Shown one piece after another: positions 1-5,978 of a DNA stretch of 6,709 nt. Under the pieces are notes generated by a model. It ran no database searches. It was not told the origin of the DNA and saw only the letters and a program-made list of their open reading frames with translations. A program made the translations under genes and the position numbers. The stretch covers positions 1 to 6,709 of the forward strand of contig JASHWB010000349.1 in NCBI GenBank assembly GCA_030044295.1. Reading direction: 5' to 3'. Each line of letters begins with the position of its first letter. Positions within the stretch are counted from its first letter, which is position 1. The DNA is from Candidatus Acidiferrales bacterium. Its GTDB lineage: Bacteria > Acidobacteriota > Terriglobia > Acidiferrales > UBA7541.

Positions 1-454
1 CGCGGGAGTCCCTCCGGCGGAGCGTGACCGGCTTGGCCGCGAGGCCCTGGCGCGCGTCGGACTTTCGGAGCGCACTGGCCACTTCCCATCGCAGCTTTCT
101 GGAGGACAGCAGCAGCGCGTCGCTATCGCCCGGGCGCTAGTGAACAATCCCTCGCTGCTTCTGGCCGACGAGCCGACCGGCAACCTCGATAGCCGCACCA
201 GCGTCGAGATTATGGATATCTTTCAGCGCCTCAACACCGAGCATGGATTGACGGTCGTGATTGTGACCCACGAGACGGATATCGCGCAGTACGCCAAGCG
301 TGCCATCGAATTCCGCGACGGGCGTACGAAGAAAGATGTCCTGATCCAGAATCGGTCGATCGCCGCGGAGGTCCTGCCTACGCTCCCTTCGATGGACGAG
401 GATCTGGTGCAGGGCCTTGACAACTCCAACGGCAACGGCGCCCCGCACTCCTGA
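1..454 (+). CDS. ABC transporter ATP-binding protein, LolD/MacB type (5' truncated by window edge)
   Basis: This is the nucleotide-binding subunit of an ABC transporter. It would hydrolyse ATP at the inner membrane to power a partner permease that lies outside the window. The frame is open from base 2 and gives 150 residues; the Walker A motif and true start are off the left edge. Visible motifs, numbered from base 2, are the signature LSGGQQQR (32-39), Walker B LLLADEPT (52-59), D-loop GNLDS (60-64) and switch His90 in VTHE. ADEPTGNLDS is typical of the LolD/MacB/FtsE group, which exports lipoproteins, macrolides or peptides or acts in cell division. The last ~42 residues after FRDGR are a hydrophilic tail not needed for the ATPase fold. 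No permease follows, because convergent ssb begins 68 bases later, so this is probably the last gene of its operon. The ATPase family is certain; the substrate cannot be told. Confidence 0.93.
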   Translation, partial: AGVPPAERDRLGREALARVGLSERTGHFPSQLSGGQQQRVAIARALVNNPSLLLADEPTGNLDSRTSVEIMDIFQRLNTEHGLTVVIVTHETDIAQYAKRAIEFRDGRTKKDVLIQNRSIAAEVLPTLPSMDEDLVQGLDNSNGNGAPHS

Positions 455-522
455 AACGCGCGGACTCCCCACGGACGCTTCCACAGCGGGCGCCCTTCGG
501 CTAAAAACTCACGCTCGCTCGA

Positions 523-975
523 CTAGAAGGGAATATCTTCGTCCGAAATTTCCGGCCCGGCGGAGGGTTCTTCGGATGGCAGCATGGCTTCCGTGTCGGC
601 ATCACCGCTTCGCCCCGCGCCAGGCCCAATTCCCGCGCCTTCACCGCGCGACGTAAGCATTCGCATGGTGGTGCCCACGATCTCTGTCGTCTGGCGTTTC
701 TGGCCGTCGCGCTTGTCTTCCCACTGGCGCGTCTGGATCCGGCCCTCCACGTAAACCAGCATGCCCTTTTTCAGGTATTGCTGCGCGATCTCCGCGAGCT
801 TGCCCCACAGAACCACCCGGTGCCATTCCGTGCGCTTCTGCCGCTCGCCAGAGCGGTCTTTGTACGTTTCGTCGGTTGCCAGCGTGAAATTAGCCACGGC
901 TTGGCCGCCGGACGTGTAGCGCGTCTCCGGATCGCGTCCGAGACGCCCAACTAAAATCGCTTTATTGACGGACAT
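523..975 (-). CDS. ssb: Single-stranded DNA-binding protein
   Basis: This protein binds and protects single-stranded DNA in replication, recombination and repair, and recruits partner proteins through its C-terminal tip. The 150 residues begin MSVNKAILVGRLGRDPETRY, the standard opening of a bacterial SSB OB-fold. The fold covers about residues 1-107, with conserved stretches WHRVVLWGKLAE (51-62) and KGMLVYVEGRI (70-80). A short Gly/acidic linker (110-143) leads to the tip DEDIPF (145-150), the known docking site for SSB partners. Length is slightly below the E. coli protein because the linker is short. An upstream in-frame ATG at 1032 would add 19 residues without family similarity, so the start at 975 is preferred. 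No Shine-Dalgarno precedes it. The gene is monocistronic, convergent with the ABC ATPase and divergent from the DUF6526-type gene. Confidence 0.97.
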   Translation of the reverse strand: MSVNKAILVGRLGRDPETRYTSGGQAVANFTLATDETYKDRSGERQKRTEWHRVVLWGKLAEIAQQYLKKGMLVYVEGRIQTRQWEDKRDGQKRQTTEIVGTTMRMLTSRGEGAGIGPGAGRSGDADTEAMLPSEEPSAGPEISDEDIPF

Positions 976-982
976 GCGCAGG

Positions 983-988
983 AGTATA
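983..988 (-). promoter_or_regulatory. Candidate -10 element of ssb, close to the start codon
   Basis: Read on the minus strand the hexamer is TATACT, five of six to the TATAAT consensus. It ends only 7 bases before the ssb ATG (975). A start site at the usual distance would fall at or within a base or so of the ATG, implying a leaderless or nearly leaderless mRNA. The missing Shine-Dalgarno fits this. The -35 region at 17-base spacing (TTCCTT) is weak, so the promoter is only a candidate. Confidence 0.4.
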
Positions 989-1035
989 GCGGAAATAATG
1001 CCGCAAAGGAACGCGTCGGCTCCGGCCCGCACGCA

Positions 1036-1065
1036 GTGGCAATTTTCACCTCATCGCACTAGAAT
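1036..1065 (+). promoter_or_regulatory. Candidate promoter for the DUF6526-type gene
   Basis: GTGGCA at 1036-1041 (four of six to TTGACA) is separated by 18 bases from TAGAAT at 1060-1065 (five of six to TATAAT). It lies about 44 bases upstream of the ATG at 1109, in the 133-base divergent gap with ssb. This is a match by eye only. Confidence 0.35.
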
Positions 1066-1108
1066 TTCGTCACCGAAGTCCCTTAGCGCAAAAGTGGCTG
1101 GAGGCCGC

Positions 1109-1543
1109 ATGCCCAAGACTCAGAACTTCGAAAATCATGCAAAATTCGTTCCCGCATTTCACTTTTTTGTCGCGCCGGTTTTTCTGCTCAATATCGTGTG
1201 GTCGATCGTTCGCCTGGTTCGAGATGTTTCCTTCGGGACTGTCGTCTCGTTACTTGTCGCCATCGCGCTGTTCTTGCTTGCCTTGACCGCGCGGATGTTT
1301 GCGTTGACGGTCCAGGACCGCGTGATCCGTCTCGAGATGCGGCTCCGCATGGAACAGATGCTTCCGTCTGAGCTGCGCTCGCGAATACCCGAATTCACGG
1401 TTGATCAACTGGTGTCATTGCGCTTTGCAAGCGACGCGGAATTGCCGGAGTTGGCGCGAAAAGTCTTGGAAGAAAAGCTGACGAATCGCAAAGCGATCAA
1501 AAAGCTGGTGCGGGATTGGCAGCCGGACTTTCTCCGTGCCTGA
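1109..1543 (+). CDS. Small two-helix membrane protein, DUF6526-type, function unknown
   Basis: The product is 144 residues. Two hydrophobic segments, at about 14-37 and 43-67, form a helical hairpin in the membrane. A charged, helix-rich cytoplasmic part (68-144) follows and contains RLEMRLRMEQ and an Arg/Lys-rich end. This layout, with an N-terminus opening KTQNFENHAKFVPAFHF, matches my recollection of the DUF6526 family, common in Acidobacteriota and Bacteroidota, which has no assigned role. The start at 1109 is chosen over an in-frame ATG at 965 because GGAGG at 1100-1104 lies 4 bases upstream, a candidate promoter lies between the two, and the longer form would add 48 residues of non-membrane sequence overlapping ssb. 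It stands alone, divergent from ssb and convergent with cpoB, so context gives no functional hint. Confidence 0.85.
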   Translation: MPKTQNFENHAKFVPAFHFFVAPVFLLNIVWSIVRLVRDVSFGTVVSLLVAIALFLLALTARMFALTVQDRVIRLEMRLRMEQMLPSELRSRIPEFTVDQLVSLRFASDAELPELARKVLEEKLTNRKAIKKLVRDWQPDFLRA

Positions 1544-1613
1544 AGAGGGAATTAGCGGTTGGCGGGAAGCGGCGGTTACGAACGTGCCCGTCGCTTATTT
1601 CAGAAGCGCGCCG

Positions 1614-2630
1614 TCAGCGCCTCGCGGGTTCTTCGAGCTGCCGAAGTTTGGCTTCGGCCCGGCGTGCTTCGTCCGAGCCGGGAAACCGCTTGACCACGTC
1701 GCGCAGATCGCGCTTGGCGCTGAGCTTCATTCCCATCGCTAGCTCAGCGAGAGCTTTTTTGTACAGAGAAGCGCTCAGTTTCAGGCTTTGCGGATAGCTT
1801 TGCAGCACGGTCTCATAAGCCGCTTCGGCGGCCTTATAGTCGCCTTGCGAGTAGGCGATTTCTCCCAGATAGAACTGCGAGTTGGATGCTAGATCGTTCT
1901 GCGGGAAACTCTTGATGTAGTCCGAAAACTCCTGCCGTGAAAGATCGAAGTTCCCGCTCTGATAGTCGCGCAGCGCGTTCCGGTAGAGAGTATCGGCCGA
2001 AATCGGGGCCATTCCCGCGGGGCCCGCTGTATTCGTCGCGGTCGGGCCTGTCGGGACCGAGTTTCCGTCCGGAGCTGCCGTGCTTGGCGCTCCATTCGGA
2101 GGTGCGCCAGGATTCGTGCCTGGAGCAGTGGTAGGAGCCGCGCCTGGAGGAGTCCCGCCCGGTGCTATTGCGCCGCCCGGCGCGCCTCCGCCTTGCTGCG
2201 AAACCTTGGAATCGATGCTCTGCAGCTCGCTTTGAATGTCATTGAGCTGCTGAGAAAGTTTTCCGACGCGCGCCTGGACGTCCTGGAGGTTGTCCGAGAC
2301 GCCCTGCTGCTGCTGCGACATCGTGCTGATCGTCGAGTTGGTGTTGGCCTGCATGTCTTGCACGACTTTTTGAAGCGCTCCCATCTGATTGTGCAGTTGG
2401 CTGCCGGAGTCGAGCGACTGTTGTACGAGCGTACGCAGCGTAGCGGTGTCAGACGCCAGCGCAGTGTTAAGGTCTTGCTGACCCTGAATCAGTTGCGAGA
2501 CTTGCTGTTGCAATTGAATGATCTCACGCGAGACGGCGTCCGCGGGCTGCGGGGCCAGAATCGCTCCGCCGAGCGCGCCGCAGAACATAGCTGCAATGGC
2601 GAGCGCGATCCATCGTATTCGCAATGGCAT
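1614..2630 (-). CDS. cpoB: Cell division coordinator CpoB / Tol-Pal system protein YbgF
   Basis: This is the periplasmic partner of the Tol-Pal machine; in E. coli CpoB links Tol-mediated outer-membrane constriction to PBP1B-dependent peptidoglycan synthesis at the septum. The 338 residues show an N-terminal signal or anchor segment (about 6-26, likely cleavage after ADA at 32), a Gln-rich coiled coil (about 35-145), a Gly/Pro/Ala/Thr linker (147-208), and a C-terminal TPR block (about 212-335) with repeats starting at TLYRNALRDYQSGNFD, SQFYLGEIAYSQGDY and SLYKKALAELAMG. Cleaved E. coli CpoB also combines a coiled coil with TPRs; the coiled coil and linker here are longer. It is last in the tol-pal cluster, 160 bases after pal and beyond a terminator. 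The annotated ATG (2630) lies only one base after AGGAGG; a TTG two codons later (2624) is better spaced and may be the true start. Confidence 0.93.
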   Translation of the reverse strand: MPLRIRWIALAIAAMFCGALGGAILAPQPADAVSREIIQLQQQVSQLIQGQQDLNTALASDTATLRTLVQQSLDSGSQLHNQMGALQKVVQDMQANTNSTISTMSQQQQGVSDNLQDVQARVGKLSQQLNDIQSELQSIDSKVSQQGGGAPGGAIAPGGTPPGAAPTTAPGTNPGAPPNGAPSTAAPDGNSVPTGPTATNTAGPAGMAPISADTLYRNALRDYQSGNFDLSRQEFSDYIKSFPQNDLASNSQFYLGEIAYSQGDYKAAEAAYETVLQSYPQSLKLSASLYKKALAELAMGMKLSAKRDLRDVVKRFPGSDEARRAEAKLRQLEEPARR

Positions 2631-2631
2631 A

Positions 2632-2637
2632 CCTCCT
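2632..2637 (-). promoter_or_regulatory. Shine-Dalgarno of cpoB, spacing favours a TTG start
   Basis: AGGAGG on the minus strand is a full-strength ribosome binding site. It leaves 1 base before the ATG at 2630 but 7 bases before the in-frame TTG at 2624-2622. Spacing of about 5-9 bases is normal, so the TTG is the likelier initiator. The protein would lose only two residues and keep its signal segment. Confidence 0.6.
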
Positions 2638-2658
2638 GCCTGAATGTGGCTGGGCTAG

Positions 2659-2664
2659 ATTATT
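2659..2664 (-). promoter_or_regulatory. Weak candidate -10 element for cpoB
   Basis: AATAAT on the minus strand matches five of six bases of TATAAT. It lies between the pal terminator and the cpoB ribosome binding site, where a promoter would be needed if the terminator is efficient. No good -35 is visible; the best is TTCGCG at a short 15-base spacing. Low confidence. Confidence 0.25.
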
Positions 2665-2738
2665 CGCAGACGAGCGGCCCGCGAATCTTCCGGATCTATT
2701 TTCGCACGGCTTTTCGTTGCAAACGCCGCGCCGCCTAG

Positions 2739-2776
2739 AAAAAAAACTTCCGGCGGCAGGTGTGGCCCGCCGCCGG
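2739..2776 (-). terminator. Rho-independent terminator after pal
   Basis: In the minus-strand transcript CCGGCGGC (2776-2769) pairs perfectly with GCCGCCGG (2757-2750), an 8-bp GC stem. It can extend by two more pairs past one mismatch, closing a small loop. It is followed by AAG and a run of eight U (2746-2739). It lies 14 bases after the pal stop codon and before cpoB, so it would end or attenuate the tol-pal transcript there. Confidence 0.9.
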
Positions 2777-2790
2777 CAAAGCGAATGCAA

Positions 2791-3552
2791 TTACTCTCCC
2801 GATCCGCCGCCTTGCACTAGGACGAGGTGCGCGCGCCGGTTCTGAGACCAGCACTCTTCCGTGTGCTCGCTGCAGAAAGCCCGCTCTTTGCCCCAGCTGA
2901 CCGTCGTCATCCGGTCCCCGGAAATCCCCAGGGAAATCAGGAAGTTCTTGGCCGCTTCCGCACGACGCTGCCCAAGGCCCAGGTTGTATTCGGTTGATCC
3001 ACGCTCGTCGCAGTGTCCCTCGATCGAAATCCGCGCCTGCGGATAGGAGCGGAGAAACTCGGCATCTTTCGTGAGCGCATCGCGAGCGTCCTGCCGCAGT
3101 TCGGCCTTATCAAAATCGAAGAACGCATCCTTGATGTTCTGCGCGAAAAGATCGCTCAGGTTCGGTGTGGCTGCGGGAGCTGCTGCCGCGGCGGGCGCTG
3201 AGACGTTCACCTCCGCCGTGGCCGTGGTGCTGCCGCCCGAGCCAGTCGCGGTAATCGTGTAAGTGGTCGATTGGTTCGGCGTCACCGGTGTCGAGCCTTG
3301 CGGCGAAACCTTCCCCACACCGGGTTCGATATCCAGGTCCGTCGCGTTCGTGGAAGACCACGCGAGCGTTGAAGTCTGTCCGGACTGAATCGACGCCGGA
3401 GTGGCGTTGAGCGTTACCGTCGGTGCGGCCGCGGGAGCGGGAGTTGGTGCGGGTGTCGTGGCTGCGACCTGCTTTTTGCAGCCGCCAACAACCGCGGCTA
3501 ATGCGAACAAGCTGACTGCAAGCACAGATTTTGAAACACTGCGGAGCTGCAT
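2791..3552 (-). CDS. pal: Peptidoglycan-associated lipoprotein Pal, with an Ig-like insert
   Basis: Pal anchors the outer membrane to peptidoglycan and is the cargo moved by Tol at the division site. The 253 residues begin with a lipoprotein signal peptide ending in a VVGGC lipobox (lipidated Cys25). A Pro/Ala/Thr spacer (31-45) and a beta-rich Ser/Thr segment (about 46-117) with the look of an Ig-like domain follow. After an Ala-rich hinge comes the OmpA-like peptidoglycan-binding domain (about 138-247), with FFDFDKAELR (144-153), EGHCDERGSTEYNLGLGQRRA (starting at 178) and NRRAHLVL (238-245). E. coli Pal, at about 173 residues, lacks the middle segment. Cys227 and Cys234 flank a loop near the C-terminus. 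The start at 3552 is set by the signal peptide and by AAGGAG upstream; the frame is open to 3777, but that start would bury the lipobox. A leader hairpin precedes the gene and a terminator follows it. Confidence 0.95.
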   Translation of the reverse strand: MQLRSVSKSVLAVSLFALAAVVGGCKKQVAATTPAPTPAPAAAPTVTLNATPASIQSGQTSTLAWSSTNATDLDIEPGVGKVSPQGSTPVTPNQSTTYTITATGSGGSTTATAEVNVSAPAAAAAPAATPNLSDLFAQNIKDAFFDFDKAELRQDARDALTKDAEFLRSYPQARISIEGHCDERGSTEYNLGLGQRRAEAAKNFLISLGISGDRMTTVSWGKERAFCSEHTEECWSQNRRAHLVLVQGGGSGE

Positions 3553-3758
3553 TATCGTTCTCTCTCCTTCGGTCTTCCGTGAGGGCTTAGCGGAACACCG
3601 AAAATGAAATTTTCGAAAAATGTCGAACCCTACCCAATCCTGACAACTACGAAAGCACACCCTGTAAACTGCTCTTCCCCTGCTACATCTTCCCCACACA
3701 TACGAACGAGGAATTCGTTTGCGCTGGTGCTCTCGTGCCGCACCGGAAGCGCCGCCCG
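3553..3758. other. tolB-pal intergenic region, 206 bases
   Basis: No reading frame with coding character is seen here. It holds the leader hairpin of pal (3568-3602), an AT-rich stretch around 3600-3625 that includes the perfect 10-base palindrome TTTTCGAAAA (3610-3619), and a TTGTCA hexamer on the minus strand (3646-3641). TTGTCA could be a -35 element, but the best -10 at 18 bases (CATTTT) is poor. The gap is long for a tol-pal operon and is a plausible place for a separate pal promoter. Confidence 0.5.
3568..3602 (-). promoter_or_regulatory. Long hairpin in the pal leader abutting the ribosome binding site
   Basis: Two 12-base arms, 3591-3602 and 3568-3579, pair at 11 of 12 positions (one G-G mismatch in the RNA) around an 11-base loop. 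The stem's downstream arm ends in CCGAA, directly followed by GGAGAGAG, so the stem overlaps the first bases of the pal Shine-Dalgarno AAGGAG. No U-run follows, so it is not an intrinsic terminator. It could stabilise an mRNA 5' end made by processing, or tune translation of pal. Confidence 0.65.
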
Positions 3759-5099
3759 CTAGTCCGTCGGCGACCAATTCGGTGATTCATTCTCGCCGTG
3801 AAACGTCAATTCCCGCGGCTGGCTGCCGTCTGCCAGCATGCTCCAGATCTCGTTCGTCCCAGTGCGCGTTGATTCGAAGGCCAAATGCCTTCCGTCGGGC
3901 GCCCAACTGGGTCGCTCGTTGCGTCCCTCATCCTTGGTCAATTCGACCAATTGATGGCTCGCAATGTCCATGACGTAAATATCGTAGTTTCCGGTCGGTC
4001 TGCGCCAACTAAATGCGAGCAATTGTCCATTCGGTGACCACGCCGGATCGACCACGTAACCCATGTCCGGCAGGTCGATTTTTTGTAGGTTCGACCCGTC
4101 TGCGTTCGACATGTACAAAATCGGGTCGCCCACGCGGTCGCTGACGAACACGATCTGCTGCCCTGTCTTCGGATTGAATACCGGCGAAGTGTTCACTCCT
4201 GCTGCATACGTGATCTGCTGCATGTGCGTCCCATCCGCATTCGCCAGATAAAGTTCGGTGCCGCCGCTCCGGCTGGACATGAACGCGATCTGCGTTCCGT
4301 TCGGCGACCATGCCGGCGTCGCGTTCGTTCCCGGAAAATGCGGAAATGCGATCATACGGTTCGACACCGTCGAGTAAATGCATATCTGCGCCGAAGGCGC
4401 GCCGCGGTACGGAACGTAGCAGGTGAACGCGATGCGCGAGCCGTCCGGCGACCATCTAGGCGTCAGCGAAATGGTGCGAAGGTGCGTCAACTGGTGCTGG
4501 TTGGCGCCGTCGTAATCCATCTCCCAGATTTCCTTGTCTCCGTTGTGCGCGCTCACATAAACGAGTTTCGTCTGCGCGATTCCGCGCTGCCCGCCGCTGA
4601 TCGTGGAGATAATGTCATCCGCAAACTCGTGCGCTAGGGTTCGCGCGCCTTCATCCGATACCGCGTCGTTATAGATCTTTTGCAGAGCGGTGGATGCCGT
4701 TTGGCTGTGCACGTCGGAGAGATATCCCGCAAGAGATAGTGAGGTGCCGTTCACGCTCAGATTCCCGTAGGCGACCATGTAGGCGTTGCATGGCTGTGCC
4801 GACCACTGCTGCGCGTTCAATTCGCTCGGCTGGCTCGGTGCCGAGAGCGGATAGAAGCTTTCGCTCACCATGTCCAGGATGCCCGAATACTCCAGGTCCG
4901 ACCACAACACGTCATGAAACGTCTTTTGAAACGGCTGAGCTGGTGCCGACCGCACCGCCGTCTCCGGCACCGCCAACCGCACCTTCGTAACCCCCAGGCC
5001 TGTGCCCGTCGTGAACCAGTCCTGTGCTGAAGCCCGCGGAACCGAGCCCAGCAAAGCCGCTGCAAACGCCACCGCCAACACTGCCAGTCTTCGTCTCAT
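3759..5099 (-). CDS. tolB: Tol-Pal system protein TolB
   Basis: TolB is the periplasmic beta-propeller that binds Pal and is pulled by TolA, controlling how free Pal is to bind peptidoglycan. The 446 residues start with a Sec signal peptide (Arg-rich 2-4, hydrophobic core 5-18, likely cleavage ASA|QDW after 25). An alpha/beta N-terminal domain (about 36-170) with FHDVLWSDLEYSGILDMVS (61-79) follows. A six-bladed propeller (about 178-446) shows the blade motif six times at W216SPDG, W264SPNG, F308NPKTG, W354SPNG, W399APDG and W442SPTD, spaced 43-48 residues. The last motif sits at the C-terminus, as in a propeller closed between its ends. Length is close to E. coli TolB (430). The start at 5099 is fixed by the signal peptide; the ribosome site is weak (AAGG, 9 bases upstream). 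It follows tolA by 41 bases. Confidence 0.97.
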   Translation of the reverse strand: MRRRLAVLAVAFAAALLGSVPRASAQDWFTTGTGLGVTKVRLAVPETAVRSAPAQPFQKTFHDVLWSDLEYSGILDMVSESFYPLSAPSQPSELNAQQWSAQPCNAYMVAYGNLSVNGTSLSLAGYLSDVHSQTASTALQKIYNDAVSDEGARTLAHEFADDIISTISGGQRGIAQTKLVYVSAHNGDKEIWEMDYDGANQHQLTHLRTISLTPRWSPDGSRIAFTCYVPYRGAPSAQICIYSTVSNRMIAFPHFPGTNATPAWSPNGTQIAFMSSRSGGTELYLANADGTHMQQITYAAGVNTSPVFNPKTGQQIVFVSDRVGDPILYMSNADGSNLQKIDLPDMGYVVDPAWSPNGQLLAFSWRRPTGNYDIYVMDIASHQLVELTKDEGRNERPSWAPDGRHLAFESTRTGTNEIWSMLADGSQPRELTFHGENESPNWSPTD

Positions 5100-5140
5100 T
5101 TAACAGAACCTTGAAAGCGAAAGTATGTGAAACAGATCAA

Positions 5141-5977
5141 TCATCGGTGAAAATCAAACCAAAACTGCACATTCACGTACGAACCCGAATATCCGGGCGG
5201 CAATGCTTGCACCGGGCTCGAAGCCTGAACCGCGCGGTACGCGGAAAGGTCAACCGACTGAATATTGCTCGACTGCTGGATCTGAATGTTCGTGATCCTT
5301 CCGTCGCGCAAAATCGTGAAATTGACTACCACCCGCGGCGCATACGCCACGCTCGGATCGACCGCGGACTGCAGCCAATTGCTGCTGACGCGCCGCTGCA
5401 CGGCTTGCACGTACCAGCCGAACCGCGACGCGAAATCTCCACCCTGCACGCCGCCAAAACTCATTCCCGCGGCCGTGGCTCCCTGATTGCCCATCGCAAA
5501 TGACGTAGTCGGCACCGTCGGCGCGCCGCCGGCGCCATACGGAACTGCGTTCGGCGGCGGTGGAGTCTTGTTCTCCAGCACCTTCGAGGGCCGCGTGACG
5601 TACCTCGGCGCAGGAGCCATTTCGCTCGCTTCTTCCTTTGGCTTCTTGATTTTCGGGACTCTGTTATTCAGGAACTTGGGGATGGGAACCGCATCTTTCG
5701 CGAGATCGGGAGGCTTGGGCACGGCTTTGTAGAGACCTTTGCTGTTGTCCACCACGCGATTGGGACTTACCACTTCCGGCCGTGGTAGCGGTATCGCCGG
5801 TACATTGCCGACTAACCCGACCGTTACCGATCCTCCAGGCCCGCCCCAGTTCTGCCCCGGACGCGAAAGGTATGCCGAGACCACCAAAAGCGCCCCCAGC
5901 ACGCAATGTAGAACGACGGAATATTTTATAAACGGTTTGACCGTCTCGTTTCGCCGTAATGCCGCAACGGAAGCCAT
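5141..5977 (-). CDS. tolA: TolA/TonB-family energy transducer of the Tol-Pal system
   Basis: By position this is TolA, the inner-membrane protein that carries TolQR motor force to TolB and Pal. The 278 residues have a short cytoplasmic N-terminus, one membrane helix (about 18-37), a Pro/Lys-rich periplasmic region (about 60-145) and a Gly-rich hinge (148-182). The C-terminal domain (about 186-278) is of the TonB_C/TolA_C type, with YVQAVQRRVSSNWLQ (189-203), VVVNFTILRDGRITNIQIQQSS (starting at 217) and a terminal VQFWFDF strand. Unlike E. coli TolA (421 residues, long Ala/Lys/Glu helix), the middle is Pro-rich as in TonB, and the helix lacks an obvious SHLS motif of enteric TonB/TolA. The start lies one base after the tolR stop, implying coupled translation. 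Automatic annotation may call it 'energy transducer TonB'; gene order supports TolA. Confidence 0.88.
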   Translation of the reverse strand: MASVAALRRNETVKPFIKYSVVLHCVLGALLVVSAYLSRPGQNWGGPGGSVTVGLVGNVPAIPLPRPEVVSPNRVVDNSKGLYKAVPKPPDLAKDAVPIPKFLNNRVPKIKKPKEEASEMAPAPRYVTRPSKVLENKTPPPPNAVPYGAGGAPTVPTTSFAMGNQGATAAGMSFGGVQGGDFASRFGWYVQAVQRRVSSNWLQSAVDPSVAYAPRVVVNFTILRDGRITNIQIQQSSNIQSVDLSAYRAVQASSPVQALPPGYSGSYVNVQFWFDFHR

Positions 5978-5978
5978 C

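Noticed and set aside
455..522. Terminator between the convergent ABC ATPase and ssb genes
   Set aside because: Only short or weak pairings are visible, and the AAAAA/TTTTT run is not preceded by a convincing stem on the matching strand.
965..1108. Longer N-terminus for the DUF6526-type protein from the ATG at 965
   Set aside because: It overlaps ssb and its promoter region and has no ribosome site; GGAGG lies just before the ATG at 1109.
2040..2200. Low-complexity stretch in cpoB considered as a DNA repeat
   Set aside because: It is an imperfect Gly/Pro/Ala/Thr linker in the protein without a regular repeat unit in the DNA.
2193..2738. Plus-strand open frame of 181 codons opposite cpoB
   Set aside because: It is antisense to the coiled-coil part of cpoB, crosses the pal terminator, and its composition mirrors the cpoB codons; no domain is recognisable.
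3702..3720. Short inverted repeat around GAATTC between tolB and pal, considered as a tolB terminator
   Set aside because: The stem is only about 5-6 bp and has no U-run on the minus strand.
3553..3777. Upstream extension of pal to an in-frame start at 3777
   Set aside because: It would overlap tolB and put about 75 unrelated residues before the lipoprotein signal peptide, destroying its function. The start at 3552 has a ribosome site.
4009..4455. Second minus-strand frame of 148 codons inside tolB
   Set aside because: It is an alternate frame within the TolB propeller, with Arg/His-rich composition typical of a shifted GC-rich gene.
5024..5503. Plus-strand open frame of 159 codons opposite tolA and the start of tolB
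   Set aside because: It spans two well-supported minus-strand genes and has no ribosome site or family resemblance; it is a shadow frame of GC-rich coding DNA.
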